This document shows positions 1 to 13,036 of a DNA stretch of 64,000 nt, one piece after another (the stretch's first letter is position 1; the number at the start of each line of letters is the position of its first letter). The stretch lies in assembly GCF_026914265.1 (NCBI RefSeq), contig NC_069130.1, forward strand, positions 46,924,556-46,988,555. The letters run 5' to 3'. The position numbers were made by a program, and so were the translations under genes. The notes beneath the pieces were generated by a model. It did not search any database. It saw only the letters and a list, made by a program, of their open reading frames with translations, and had not been told where the DNA came from. Origin of the DNA: Mya arenaria (lineage: Eukaryota > Mollusca > Bivalvia > Myida > Myidae).

Positions 1-149
1 GGCCCATTCCCTGATTTCAGCGCAAAAACAATAACACCGCATTCACTCAGCACTGCCGGTCCACCTGGAAGGTAAAAACATGGCCCATTTCCCCTGCTAT
101 CCCCGGTATAAACAAAACCTGGGGGCCATGGTTACAACTGACTGGTGCA
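1..149 (+). mobile_element. MITE family A, right part only
   Basis: Ends in the inverted-repeat terminus of a MITE family seen elsewhere in the window (GGTTACAACTGACTGGTGCA, ending at 149) and contains the family's internal 'ccacctggaaggtaaaaacatggccc' region in a recognisable but diverged form. It is cut on the left by the window edge. The intact relative at 33051-33365 gives the family layout. Confidence 0.7.
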
Positions 150-588
150 TTACTGTGGCAGAAAAAGGGAAATATTTTATTGTTGCATTTATTATCAAAT
201 ATGAGAATTTAAGACACATGCAAAAAGCCACAATACGAATTGGTGATAGTGTTTGTTCTGTTCTGCTATTCAAAGGTGATGAGAATGACTAATGGCAGGA
301 CATTGACAAACAAAATGTAAGTTGTAAGTTGTAAGGCATTTGTATACTTTCGTCTTTTATTTATTAAAATCTGAGATGTTAAGGGAGCAAATCCCCTTTT
401 AGATTGGAACATACCAAATAATAATAAGCGACGATGTAGTGGTAAACCAAGTTTGCTAGAAATCAATCGAGTTTCTCCAAAATACAAACAAAAATTACAC
501 CGGGTGTTGATACTTGTGATTTAGTTTCGGATGAACAAAATCCGGATAAATCATTTGCTTTTCATCCAAAGGGTGGACGATTTATACC

Positions 589-2308
589 GGTGCGGGGTGA
601 TACAGGAATCCAGTGGATTTCACGTGAAATCCACTCAAAACGTGAAATCCACTCAGAACTCAGTTATTTTAATTAATAATTTAATTTTTTATATACATAT
701 TAGAAAGTGCCTCCTGAAGGGTTTATATTTCAAATTTTATTGAAATTGGTCAAACAATAAAGAAGTTAGAGCAATTTTTCATTTTTTTCCAAAAATATAT
801 CGGAAATCGAGGTGAAATCCAGATTCCGATAAGTGAAATCCACTCATAACTCATTAATTTTAATAAATAATTTTCTGTTTTTGTATATTTATTAGAAAGT
901 GCCTTATCAAGGGTTTATATTTCAAATTTTATTGAAATTGGTCAAAAAATGAAGAAGTTAGAGCAATTTTTCATTTTTTTTCCAAAAATAGATCGGAAAT
1001 CGAGGTGAAATCCAGTTTTCGATAAGTGAAATCCACTCATAACTCATTAATTTTAATAAATAATTTTCTGTTTTTGTATATTTATTAGAAAGTGCCTCAT
1101 AAAGGGTTTATATTTCAAATTTTATTGAAATTGGTCAAAAAATGAAGAAGTAAGAGCAATTTTTCGGAAATCGAGGTGAAATCCAGTTTTCGAGAAGTGA
1201 AATCCACTCTTAACTCAGTTTTATTAATTAGTAATTTTTATTTTTTGTATACATTTTGGAAAGTGCCTAATGAAGGGTTTATATTTCAAATTTTATTGAA
1301 ATATATCAAGAAATGAAGAAGTTAGAGCAATTTTTCGGAAATCGAAGTGAAATCCACATTTTGACAAGTGAAATCCACTTTTTCAGACGTGAAATCCACT
1401 CATAACTCATTAATTTTTAACAAATTAATTTTTCTGTAGAACAGATAATTGAAAGGGCTTCATAATGGGTTTATATTTCATTTTTTTTTCAAATTGATCC
1501 AAAAATAAAAAAAGTTATAGACCTATTTTGAAAAAAGATCGGAAATCGAAGTGAAATCCACATTTTGACAAGTGAAATCCACTTTTTCAGACGTGAAATC
1601 CACTCATAACTCATTTATTTTTAACAAATTAATTTTTCTGTAGAACAGATAATTGAAAGGGCTTCATAATGGGTTTATATTTCAATTTTTTTTCAAAATG
1701 TGGATTTCACTTCGATTTCCGATCTTTTTTCAAAATAGGTCTATAACTTTTTTATTTTTGGATCAATTTGGATAAAATTTGAAATATAAACCCATTATGA
1801 AGCCCTTTCAATTATTTGTTCTACAGAAAAATTAATTTGTTAAAAATAAATGAGTTGTGAGTGGACTTCACGTCTGAAAAAGTGGATTTCACTTGTCAAA
1901 ATGTGGATTTCACTTCGATTTCCGAAAAATTGCTCTAACTTCTTCATTTTTTGACCAATTTCAATAAAATTTGAAATATAAACCCTTGATGAGGCACTTT
2001 CTAATAAATATACAAAAACAGAAAATTATTTATTAAAATTAATGAGTTATGAGTGGATTTCACTTATCGGAATCTGGATTTCACCTCGATATCCGATATA
2101 TTTTTGGAAAAAAATGAAAAATTGCTCTAACTTCTTCATTTTTTGACCAATTTCAATAAAATTTGAAATATAAACCATTCAGGAGGCACTTTCTAATATG
2201 TATATAAAAAAAATAAATTATTAATTAAAATAACTGAGTTCTGAGTGGATTTCACGTTTTGAGTGGATTTCACGTGAAATCCACTGGATTCCTGTATCAC
2301 CCCGCACC
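589..2308. mobile_element. Foldback-type DNA element with 10-bp TSD, copy 1
   Basis: The ends are inverted repeats (GGTGCGGGGTGATACAGGAA at the left, its reverse complement at the right). They are flanked by a perfect 10-bp direct repeat CGATTTATAC at 578-587 and 2309-2318, which is a target-site duplication. Inside, the left arm is a run of about 165-180-bp tandem units, each carrying the motif GTGAAATCCAC or a close variant. From about 1691 the same units run in the opposite direction, so the element is essentially a long imperfect hairpin. No transposase ORF is present, so it is non-autonomous. A 9-11-bp TSD with long modular inverted repeats fits Mutator-like/foldback elements; this class assignment is inference. 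Confidence 0.85.
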
Positions 2309-2848
2309 CGATTTATACTACTGTACAAAAGTCATAAAAATAAACGAAAAAAAACGTTGATTATGTATTTTACACACTTACCAAGTTACCATTCTCTTTC
2401 CGTAAGAGATGAACGCCATACTGAATAATTGCACGGAGATACCCGAAAATTTCCGTTATATTCCGGAAAGTTAAATTTTTGTATACAGTACTTGAAAATT
2501 TGGATGCTGATGGTACACGAAATATCGAATTTCCTTATTTCTGTTTTTATGGAATCAAACTTCGGGATATTATACAATAGGCTTTAAATAAAGTAAAACA
2601 AATAAAAAATGCATAGTATATAGCTATTTTTGACCAAAATTATGATTTTTTCCCTGGTCGCCTTAATAGGGTCAATACTAAACTGCTGACCGATTAGCTG
2701 ACCATATAGAAATAAAAGAGAGTTGCTGACCATATAGACAAAGAAGGAAAACACATGAAAAAAAAGTTTTGATATTTAAGATTTTTCAAGACATTATGTT
2801 AAATTTATTTTATATACTCCTTATAGTGTAAGAATAGACGGATTTTTT

Positions 2849-2880
2849 TTTTTTTTTTTTTTTTTTTTGGGGGGGGGGGA
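2849..2880. repeat. Oligo-T/oligo-G tract
   Basis: About 22 T followed by about 9 G. The duplicate at 8338-8375 differs in length by about one base. It looks like a homopolymer tail or slippage tract inside the nested element; no gene is associated with it. Confidence 0.7.
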
Positions 2881-3489
2881 ATTGCATTTCAATGAAATGA
2901 ATTGAGTTGTTTTTTACTGGTTTGTTGAAAATATGTGAAATATATCACGGTTTTAATTACGATGTACAGTACAATTATTTGAAAGCAATATTTTTAATTG
3001 TTAATGTAGCTTTAAATGTTAGCTTCATTACCTGTGAAAAACTATCTGCACTACATCAAAGAACGATCAAAAGAATGGTGTTTGCCAAATCGGCATCGGT
3101 CATTTTAATTAAGAAATTATTTCTCTTTAATCTGTTGTATGTTCTTAGTTATTTTGTGAATAATAAGTCAACCATAGGCAAACTGTTGCTAATGAGTAAA
3201 GTTTGGTAAGTATATATTTTATTTTCTTGGTCAACAACATCACTTTCATAGTGAAAGGTTCATTGCAAAATATACTCCGAAAGATTGTCGTATTTTTCAT
3301 TATTTTTCTGTAATTAGTGTGATTCCATTTGTAAATTTAAAGGATTTTGTCTAGTGCTGTTTTGCGTTCTCATATAGTTTTATAAAGTGAAATATTGTTT
3401 TTAGCTGGACTTTGTGTTTCATTATGGCTTTAATTGTTGGACATTCGCAGGCGAAATACTTAGGCAATTTAACCAAGTGTCCAGTGTTT

Positions 3490-4501
3490 TCATACTCTGG
3501 ATTTAAAGCTCGTGATTTCCTGGATAAAAGTTTGGAATTTTATCCGTTGGTGCCAAATTAGTCGGTAAGTATCTCTGTCGGCCTCTAGCAGGTTTATCCT
3601 TTCCTTAAGAAGTTCATACATATCATGATTGTTCATAAAAACTTCTGGAATATTCTGTCGATCGTGTATTATCTTGCTTTTGTTTAACTTGCCATTAACA
3701 ACACTTAACATTCTTAAAATTTGTCATAGACAAAGTCCACTGTAACACTGAATGGTCGGGAATTGTAATTCGGTCTAGTGTGTTTATACCGGTGCTTTTT
3801 TGTAAAAGATATATTGCTCTTATTACGTTAAAATGTTCATAACGGTTTAACTGTTCGTATGGGACTAGGCAATAGTCGACAACTGCGCAACCCTTTGTTG
3901 AGATGCTTGTATAATCATTTTTGATACAATTTCTGCCGTTTAAAATACATAAATTAGCACTAAGAAGAAAGTCCAGGAAAGCATCGCAATATGGCAATAT
4001 GTGATAGTCAATTATATCTCTTTCCGGTATACAGTCAACTCCAGCGATGTAATCGTCATTGTTTCCGACACGAATGTTAAAGTCTCCGACGATCGAAACT
4101 AATGAGTCCCTTTGATACTCGTATACTTGTGAAAGAAGTGTTTCTAAGAATTCGTTTATTTGAATGTTGCGTGTTGAGTTTGCCGGTGGTAAGTAACACA
4201 CACCGATTCGAAGTCGTTCTTTAGTTATTTTATTTGTTACTGATATCCATAAAATTCCTTCATGTTCATCATTTAACTTGTTCACAGTAAATGTATTTAA
4301 AAATGTATTCCGAATAAGAACACCGATGCCTCCACTTCCTTTTGGTGCCCTTCTGTGTAAGTTAGTTCGATTATGTCCAATCCATGTATATCCTTCGACG
4401 TTTAAAATTTCATCGTTCTTTAAATGTGTTTCTGTTATACATACAATATCAAGATTTAATTGATCAATACAATTTTTGCGTATTTGATAATTTTCCGACA
4501 T
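3490..4501 (-). pseudogene. Non-LTR retrotransposon endonuclease fragment, copy 1
   Basis: The minus strand reads an AP-like (EEP) endonuclease domain: VCITETHL near the start (the catalytic Glu), GGIGVLIRN, YLPPANS, VGDFNIRVG (catalytic Asp/Asn), ILNGRN, CAVVDYCLV and IPDHSVLQW at the end (Asp-His). Upstream of the ATG at 4501 the frame stays open into FWNTNGFSRNE, the usual beginning of this domain. The frame shifts at about 3700-3711 into a 73-codon linker (3490-3711) and then stops. No reverse transcriptase follows. The domain nicks target DNA for target-primed reverse transcription, but this copy cannot do so alone. It is cut off at its 5' side at 4640. Confidence 0.85.
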
Positions 4502-4640
4502 TTCATTCCGACTGAAACCGTTTGTGTTCCAAAACCCGCATGAAACCTAGTATTTCTGTGACGACCTTGGTAACCTTGGTTACCGTGGGTGTAATTTCTT
4601 CGGTCCTCACCGTCATGATATCCCTGGTGGCGGCGGCTTG

Positions 4641-5496
4641 TTTTTTTTATATATATATATATATTTTTTTAATTCATAGATGTTCTACCATTGAGAGGAA
4701 TTGTGACCGTAAGCCAATATTTTTTAAATATATAGACCATATAACTTTAGAATTTCATTTTTTTTAAATTGCATAGAAGTATTGTAAAATGTAGTGAGTT
4801 TGCCGAATGAGAGTATGCGCTTTTTATATGCTTATTGTATTAAAAATGTGCCAATATATTTAATTTTGTATCTTGTTATTGGAAATTAATACCATAACTA
4901 ATAATTTTAGGCTGTATTTTGTCGGTTTCGGATATAAAGTATGCAGAATATGGATCAATTGAGAAAAGAACAGAACAAAATTTTGTTCGTTTTAAACAAT
5001 TCAAACAAATATAGTCAATGAAATAGGTCAAGAATGTCATTCATGTAAACGTAATTTTACTCAAAAATACATCGCAATCAGCCTTAAATTATCGTTTATA
5101 AGTAAGCAAAATGTAAGAAAATAATTAACATATTTTGGTAGTATAACAAATCATTTCTAATTTAGCATGATATATATATATATATATATCTAATAACTAT
5201 TGAGTAACATAAATTATTGGCTTGTTACTAGTGAGAATTTGAGTAATATCTCCCAATTGGTGTCTTGGTTGCTGTGCCATATATATCCAGGTTCGAACAA
5301 TACACTTAACGAGGTGCTAAGTGTACTATTTATCACGTTGTTAAATGGTGGTTACCATATGAGCAATTGATTTCTTGACGGTTAAGAATTGACAAACAGA
5401 ATGGTTACGAAATAACCAAGATTCAGCAATTACGAAATGGTAAGGTTACGAAATGACCAGATCCCCGTCAAATGCCCCTGGGGACATCCTAGGTTA
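4641..5496. other. Unique spacer between the duplicates
   Basis: It begins with oligo-T and (TA)n and carries another (AT)n run at about 5167-5190. It is AT-rich and has no credible ORF on either strand. Near 5400-5470 there are short repeats of 'ggttacgaaatgacca'. I see no gene. Confidence 0.6.
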
Positions 5497-5645
5497 GGCC
5501 CATTCCCTGATTTCAGCGCAAAAACAATAACACCGCATTCACTCAGCACTGCCGGTCCACCTGGAAGGTAAAAACATGGCCCATTTCCCCTGCTATCCCC
5601 GGTATAAACAAAACCTGGGGGCCATGGTTACAACTGACTGGTGCA
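5470..5645 (+). mobile_element. MITE family A, left-truncated copy
   Basis: Second copy of the fragment at 1-149, with a little more of the interior visible (from about 5470, reading toward the right terminus at 5645). The left terminus and its inverted repeat are missing. The duplication junction at 5497 lies within it. Confidence 0.65.
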
Positions 5646-6084
5646 TTACTGTGGCAGAAAAAGGGAAATATTTTATTGTTGCATTTATTATCAAATATGA
5701 GAATTTAAGACACATGCAAAAAGCCACAATACGAATTGGTGATAGTGTTTGTTCTGTTCTGCTATTCAAAGGTGATGAGAATGACTAATGGCAGGACATT
5801 GACAAACAAAATGTAAGTTGTAAGTTGTAAGGCATTTGTATACTTTCGTCTTTTATTTATTAAAATCTGAGATGTTAAGGGAGCAAATCCCCTTTTAGAT
5901 TGGAACATACCAAATAATAATAAGCGACGATGTAGTGGTAAACCAAGTTTGCTAGAAATCAATCGAGTTTCTCCAAAATACAAACAAAAATTACACCGGG
6001 TGTTGATACTTGTGATTTAGTTTCGGATGAACAAAATCCGGATAAATCATTTGCTTTTCATCCAAAGGGTGGACGATTTATACC

Positions 6085-7803
6085 GGTGCGGGGTGATACA
6101 GGAATCCAGTGGATTTCACGTGAAATCCACTCAAAACGTGAAATCCACTCAGAACTCAGTTATTTTAATTAATAATTTAATTTTTTATATACATATTAGA
6201 AAGTGCCTCCTGAAGGGTTTATATTTCAAATTTTATTGAAATTGGTCAAACAATAAAGAAGTTAGAGCAATTTTTCATTTTTTTCCAAAAATATATCGGA
6301 AATCGAGGTGAAATCCAGATTCCGATAAGTGAAATCCACTCATAACTCATTAATTTTAATAAATAATTTTCTGTTTTTGTATATTTATTAGAAAGTGCCT
6401 CATCAAGGGTTTATATTTCAAATTTTATTGAAATTGGTCAAAAAATGAAGAAGTTAGAGCAATTTTTCATTTTTTTCCAAAAATAGATCGGAAATCGAGG
6501 TGAAATCCAGTTTTCGATAAGTGAAATCCACTCATAACTCATTAATTTTAATAAATAATTTTCTGTTTTTGTATATTTATTAGAAAGTGCCTCATAAAGG
6601 GTTTATATTTCAAATTTTATTGAAATTGGTCAAAAAATGAAGAAGTAAGAGCAATTTTTCGGAAATCGAGGTGAAATCCAGTTTTCGAGAAGTGAAATCC
6701 ACTCTTAACTCAGTTTTATTAATTAGTAATTTTTATTTTTTGTATACATTTTGGAAAGTGCCTAATGAAGGGTTTATATTTCAAATTTTATTGAAATATA
6801 TCAAGAAATGAAGAAGTTAGAGCAATTTTTCGGAAATCGAAGTGAAATCCACATTTTGACAAGTGAAATCCACTTTTTCAGACGTGAAATCCACTCATAA
6901 CTCATTAATTTTTAACAAATTAATTTTTCTGTAGAACAGATAATTGAAAGGGCTTCATAATGGGTTTATATTTCATTTTTTTTTCAAATTGATCCAAAAA
7001 TAAAAAAAGTTATAGACCTATTTTGAAAAAAGATCGGAAATCGAAGTGAAATCCACATTTTGACAAGTGAAATCCACTTTTTCAGACGTGAAATCCACTC
7101 ATAACTCATTTATTTTTAACAAATTAATTTTTCTGTAGAACAGATAATTGAAAGGGCTTCATAATGGGTTTATATTTCAATTTTTTTTCAAAATGTGGAT
7201 TTCACTTCGATTTCCGATCTTTTTTCAAAATAGGTCTATAACTTTTTTATTTTTGGATCAATTTGGATAAAATTTGAAATATAAACCCATTATGAAGCCC
7301 TTTCAATTATTTGTTCTACAGAAAAATTAATTTGTTAAAAATAAATGAGTTGTGAGTGGACTTCACGTCTGAAAAAGTGGATTTCACTTGTCAAAATGTG
7401 GATTTCACTTCGATTTCCGAAAAATTGCTCTAACTTCTTCATTTTTTGACCAATTTCAATAAAATTTGAAATATAAACCCTTGATGAGGCACTTTCTAAT
7501 AAATATACAAAAACAGAAAATTATTTATTAAAATTAATGAGTTATGAGTGGATTTCACTTATCGGAATCTGGATTTCACCTCGATATCCGATATATTTTT
7601 GGAAAAAAATGAAAAATTGCTCTAACTTCTTCATTTTTTGACCAATTTCAATAAAATTTGAAATATAAACCATTCAGGAGGCACTTTCTAATATGTATAT
7701 AAAAAAAATAAATTATTAATTAAAATAACTGAGTTCTGAGTGGATTTCACGTTTTGAGTGGATTTCACGTGAAATCCACTGGATTCCTGTATCACCCCGC
7801 ACC
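6085..7803. mobile_element. Foldback-type DNA element, copy 2
   Basis: The same element as 589-2308, carried along by the larger duplication. Its 10-bp target duplication CGATTTATAC is at 6074-6083 and 7804-7813. It is not an independent insertion, because the flanking sequence is also duplicated. Confidence 0.85.
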
Positions 7804-8985
7804 CGATTTATACTACTGTACAAAAGTCATAAAAATAAACGAAAAAAAACGTTGATTATGTATTTTACACACTTACCAAGTTACCATTCTCTTTCCGTAA
7901 GAGATGAACGCCATACTGAATAATTGCACGGAGATACCCGAAAATTTCCGTTATATTCCGGAAAGTTAAATTTTTGTATACAGTACTTGAAAATTTGGAT
8001 GCTGATGGTACACGAAATATCGAATTTCCTTATTTCTGTTTTTATGGAATCAAACTTCGGGATATTATACAATAGGCTTTAAATAAAGTAAAACAAATAA
8101 AAAATGCATAGTATATAGCTATTTTTGACCAAAATTATGATTTTTTCCCTGGTCGCCTTAATAGGGTCAATACTAAACTGCTGACCGATTAGCTGACCAT
8201 ATAGAAATAAAAGAGAGTTGCTGACCATATAGACAAAGAAGGAAAACACATGAAAAAAAAGTTTTGATATTTAAGATTTTTCAAGACATTATGTTAAATT
8301 TATTTTATATACTCCTTATAGTGTAAGAATAGACGGATTTTTTTTTTTTTTTTTTTTTTTTTTGGGGGGGGGGGGAATTGCATTTCAATGAAATGAATTG
8401 AGTTGTTTTTTACTGGTTTGTTGAAAATATGTGAAATATATCACGGTTTTAATTACGATGTACAGTACAATTATTTGAAAGCAATATTTTTAATTGTTAA
8501 TGTAGCTTTAAATGTTAGCTTCATTACCTGTGAAAAACTATCTGCACTACATCAAAGAACGATCAAAAGAATGGTGTTTGCCAAATCGGCATCGGTCATT
8601 TTAATTAAGAAATTATTTCTCTTTAATCTGTTGTATGTTCTTAGTTATTTTGTGAATAATAAGTCAACCATAGGCAAACTGTTGCTAATGAGTAAAGTTT
8701 GGTAAGTATATATTTTATTTTCTTGGTCAACAACATCACTTTCATAGTGAAAGGTTCATTGCAAAATATACTCCGAAAGATTGTCGTATTTTTCATTATT
8801 TTTCTGTAATTAGTGTGATTCCATTTGTAAATTTAAAGGATTTTGTCTAGTGCTGTTTTGCGTTCTCATATAGTTTTATAAAGTGAAATATTGTTTTTAG
8901 CTGGACTTTGTGTTTCATTATGGCTTTAATTGTTGGACATTCGCAGGCGAAATACTTAGGCAATTTAACCAAGTGTCCAGTGTTT

Positions 8986-9997
8986 TCATACTCTGGATTT
9001 AAAGCTCGTGATTTCCTGGATAAAAGTTTGGAATTTTATCCGTTGGTGCCAAATTAGTCGGTAAGTATCTCTGTCGGCCTCTAGCAGGTTTATCCTTTCC
9101 TTAAGAAGTTCATACATATCATGATTGTTCATAAAAACTTCTGGAATATTCTGTCGATCGTGTATTATCTTGCTTTTGTTTAACTTGCCATTAACAACAC
9201 TTAACATTCTTAAAATTTGTCATAGACAAAGTCCACTGTAACACTGAATGGTCGGGAATTGTAATTCGGTCTAGTGTGTTTATACCGGTGCTTTTTTGTA
9301 AAAGATATATTGCTCTTATTACGTTAAAATGTTCATAACGGTTTAACTGTTCGTATGGGACTAGGCAATAGTCGACAACTGCGCAACCCTTTGTTGAGAT
9401 GCTTGTATAATCATTTTTGATACAATTTCTGCCGTTTAAAATACATAAATTAGCACTAAGAAGAAAGTCCAGGAAAGCATCGCAATATGGCAATATGTGA
9501 TAGTCAATTATATCTCTTTCCGGTATACAGTCAACTCCAGCGATGTAATCGTCATTGTTTCCGACACGAATGTTAAAGTCTCCGACGATCGAAACTAATG
9601 AGTCCCTTTGATACTCGTATACTTGTGAAAGAAGTGTTTCTAAGAATTCGTTTATTTGAATGTTGCGTGTTGAGTTTGCCGGTGGTAAGTAACACACACC
9701 GATTCGAAGTCGTTCTTTAGTTATTTTATTTGTTACTGATATCCATAAAATTCCTTCATGTTCATCATTTAACTTGTTCACAGTAAATGTATTTAAAAAT
9801 GTATTCCGAATAAGAACACCGATGCCTCCACTTCCTTTTGGTGCCCTTCTGTGTAAGTTAGTTCGATTATGTCCAATCCATGTATATCCTTCGACGTTTA
9901 AAATTTCATCGTTCTTTAAATGTGTTTCTGTTATACATACAATATCAAGATTTAATTGATCAATACAATTTTTGCGTATTTGATAATTTTCCGACAT
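8986..9997 (-). pseudogene. Non-LTR retrotransposon endonuclease fragment, copy 2
   Basis: Same EEP endonuclease domain as at 3490-4501, with the same frameshift into the linker (8986-9207). Here the sequence upstream is preserved: the endonuclease frame begins just after a TAG, overlapping the Arg/His-rich ORF at 9952-10416 in another frame. That is the normal ORF1-then-ORF2 order. The reverse-transcriptase half is absent, so what survives is the 5' half of the element. This is the reverse of the usual 5'-truncation pattern. Confidence 0.85.
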
Positions 9998-12331
9998 TTC
10001 ATTCCGACTGAAACCGTTTGTGTTCCAAAACCCGCATGAAACCTAGTATTTCTGTGACGACCTTGGTAACCTTGGTTACCGTGGGTGTAATTTCTTCGGT
10101 CCTCACCGTCATGATATCCCTGGTGGCGGCGGCTTGTATCACGTGCATGGTCGCGATGGCGCGTCTCGTGTCGGTCACGTGACGACTGATGCTCATGGCG
10201 ATACGAAGTACGGTCGGTATCATGACGTCTTGTGAAGGTTTCATCTCGGCGTCTGTGATCTGACCTGCCAGATCTCGTGCGTACCTGGTGAGGGGACGTC
10301 TTTCGGCGGTGCCGCACTTCTTGCCACTCGTGAGCGTCACGCGATTCCTCATTGTGTGTTCTCTGCACTAGTCGGTTGCCTTTAACATAGTTTATCGTTA
10401 CCAATAACTTTGGCAATAGTCTTCAGGTTTGCAATAGAGTTTCTTTCTTCCGGAGTTAAGTCATGTTCTATATAAATGTTTTTGTATGTAGCGTTTTGTT
10501 TGAGAGTTGCCTTACACTTCATAATTTCATATTTGTCCTCTTTTGTGTTGCACGAGACCACAACGATTCCGCATTCGGAGGATTGATTTGCACGCTTTTG
10601 CTGAACCGCTAATTTTCTTGTATTTTAGTGTCAACGTTATCGCAATAACTTGTGATTTACTCGCTTTGTTTAGAAATTCACTCTTTCGCTTTTCTTTGGG
10701 GGAATTGTTCTTGTTTTGGGGAAAACTCGCTTTGCTTGTAGAGGTTGGGGGCAGTTCAGTCAACAGTCCGTCTTAAGCCTATATAAAATATCCAACAAAG
10801 AGCACAGTTAATAGTTTATTACGAAGATGTTATTTCGTTCGGGAATCAATGTTAAGTGACTATATTGTTTGCAACACGGAGATCTTCGAGAGCTGCGCGC
10901 TGATACCAATCAACAACCAATCACCATCGATTCCCTGATCGGTCACGGGTCATGTGACCAATAGATCGATTACTATTGCACTGTGGGGTCCCTTGACCCG
11001 CGTGGATGTCACGCCTCTTGTTTAGGTAACATGCCCCTAAGGCAGCCATAAAGCTGCTAAAATCCGACTTAAAGGTATTCTATTGATAAAAGTATTTGTA
11101 GACATTAAATTACCCAAGAAGTCAAATTGAGTGATAATGCATGCCATTAAATGACAGCATGAAACGTAATTTATCTTTAAACTTAAATTGCTATCAAACC
11201 GCCTAACTACTTTATTTAAAACAAAGAAGCCATACTTTAAAAAGTACAACTTAGGCAAAATGTTAATCATATAAAAAAAATAAACAATATTAATTTAATT
11301 AAAAGAGCTACTAAAAATATAAAAAATAAACAATATTAATTTCATTAAAAAAGCTCAAAAAAAAGACTATTTTATTTATCTAAAGTAATTTATACAGAAT
11401 ATAACTCTATAAGAATTAATTTAATAATCTTAAAAGGCGACCATGAATTATAGCATGGTAGCACTTTCTCTCGGCATCTTTTATTTTAATATCTAATTTC
11501 AGGCCGTCTTTGATGAACGTATTTACGCTGTTGACGATATTTTCATCCCTACGTTCCGGTAAGTTCTTTAAAACCAATCCAGTAGTTTTCTTTTGATCAC
11601 TTTCTTTGGGGACAGCGTTATTTACTGGTAGAGAATTCATGTCACTTTTTAATTGGTTCAGTTCCTCATTGAATTCCTTTCTAAGTTTGTTTACAACAGG
11701 AGACATGGCATTCTGGACGTGTGTCTTAATCGTTAACTCGAGATTAGTTTCAAGCTTCAATATTCTAGATGATAAACTGTCAAGACTTACTCTCATCTGC
11801 TTGGCAAGATTGTTTATTGCTGCCACCACTGATACGTTTTCATCTGTGAATATTAATGCCAGGGGGTTCCGGGGACGGTGGTTCTGGTTCGGACCGCCGC
11901 CGCTTCTTTGAAGATTTTGGTTTGGTTGGTTGCGCTTGATGTGCGCTACTGGCGTCCACTGTTGATTTTTGTTTGCTCTTTGGTGCACGTGGTGTTCTAC
12001 CTTTTTTCTGGGTATTAGATACGACTGGCCCAGAGATAATGGATTGGGATTGGGATTGGGGTTCTTTCTCTGTCGATTGTGTGTTGTGGGTTTCCATGGA
12101 TACCAAACCGGAAGCGCCCGTTCCGGATATAGATGCCTTGGTACCCGGTAAACTGGTTCCAGAATTGTTTGCTCCCGATATACATAACTCCGTTGGGCCC
12201 GTTTGGGTCCCAATATTCGGCGCCTGTGTCAAGTCGAGATCCCCTGCGGCTGGCGGTATGGTCATATCATCGTCAAACAAAAGATGCGTTGCTGGGATTA
12301 ACGGTTCGCTATACTCGCTATTGTCCGCCAT
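9952..12331 (-). pseudogene. ORF1 remnants of the same retrotransposon
   Basis: Read on the minus strand, ORF1 appears to start at the ATG 12331 (MADNSEYSEP). It runs through a Ser/Pro/Gln-rich N-terminal region and a KKRRRSEPEPP basic stretch, then switches frame near 11870. It continues into a predicted coiled coil (about 11620-11800) and a segment like the RNA-binding domain of L1-type ORF1 proteins (TGLVLKNLPERRDENIV). That frame ends at 11416. A further piece resembling the ORF1 C-terminal domain (YKNIYIEHDLTPEERNS) lies near 10440-10540. The last piece (9952-10416) is very rich in Arg, His, Asp and Ser. The family role is a nucleic-acid chaperone in the retrotransposon particle. Frameshifts and an intervening non-coding stretch (10764-11415) show that it is dead. 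The C-terminal order is partly inference. Confidence 0.65.
10764..11415. other. Non-coding gap inside the ORF1 remnant
   Basis: AT-rich, with 'ataaaaaataaacaatattaattt' occurring twice (11270-11360) in slightly different form. It separates two parts that should be contiguous in an ORF1, so it is probably an insertion. I see no recognisable ends. Confidence 0.4.
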
Positions 12332-12617
12332 AATTGAACACCACACTGATTGAAAACTGCTGATTGTAATCCGCACTCTTTCTGCGGTGAACACTTGTCA
12401 GATTAATATCCAACAAGAAAAAAAATGAGTTTTCTGCTATTTACAGATAAGTTCCAACGAAATTTTATATAAAAATATCACAAAGCTATTCCGTGAATCA
12501 AGATCAATAAATCCATATAAATTTTATAATGTAAATCCAGATATTCACTTTGGAAAATGCCAAAAAGTATCCGTGATCAGAAACACGTCTTATCACACCT
12601 TTTCACAAAACTATAAT

Positions 12618-12900
12618 ATAGCTGACCAATGTAACTTAGAAGGAAACCCGATATTGGAAAGTTACCAAATTCTTAGCTGACCAATGTAGCGTATAAGGAA
12701 ACCCGATATTGGAAAGTTACTGACCAAATTCTTAGCTGACCAATGTAGCGTATAAGGAAACCCGATATTGGAAAGTTACTGACCAAATTCTTAGCTGACC
12801 AATGTAACGTATAGGAAAACTCGATATTGGAAAGTTACTGACCAAATTCTTAGCTGACCAATGTAACGTATAGGAAAACTCGATATTGAAAAGTTACTGA
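12618..12900. repeat. Five tandem units of about 60 bp
   Basis: Each unit starts AGCTGACCAATGTA and contains CGATATTGGAAAGTTACTGA. Units differ by a few substitutions. 'GCTGACC' is also the core of the terminal inverted repeats at 8173 and 13380, so these may be subterminal repeats of that element. Confidence 0.8.
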
Positions 12901-13036
12901 AAATGGACTATGATACATTTATCATGTATTATACACATATTAGGTGACTTTTATTCAGGCAATTGCGCTTGCACTTATTCACTAGCACACTCATTCAAAC
13001 AATCACTCACTATCAATAACTCTTTCACTCACACAA

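Larger units (their letters stand above)
1..4640. repeat. Direct duplication, copy 1 (of 4.64 kb)
   Basis: The segment recurs at 5497-10136 with a nearly constant shift of 5,495-5,496 bp. The differences I found are single bases (T at 905, C at 6401) and one-base changes in homopolymers, so the copies look well above 99% identical. Copy 1 ends abruptly after the shared bases ending at 4640 and runs into an oligo-T/(TA)n tract, whereas copy 2 continues. The window opens inside copy 1, so its true left end is not visible. A recent segmental duplication or an assembly duplication would both give this picture. Confidence 0.95.
5497..10136. repeat. Direct duplication, copy 2
   Basis: Matches 1-4640 base for base apart from a few single-base differences. 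Unlike copy 1 it runs on without a break into the upstream part of the same retrotransposon (10137-12331), so this copy is the more complete one. The left junction at 5496/5497 lies inside a truncated MITE, not at a recognisable element end. Confidence 0.95.

Noticed and set aside
2907-3209. 100-codon ORF (duplicated at 8403-8705)
   Set aside because: Hydrophobic, low-complexity translation with no domain, in AT-rich element interior. Conservation between the two copies only reflects the recent duplication.
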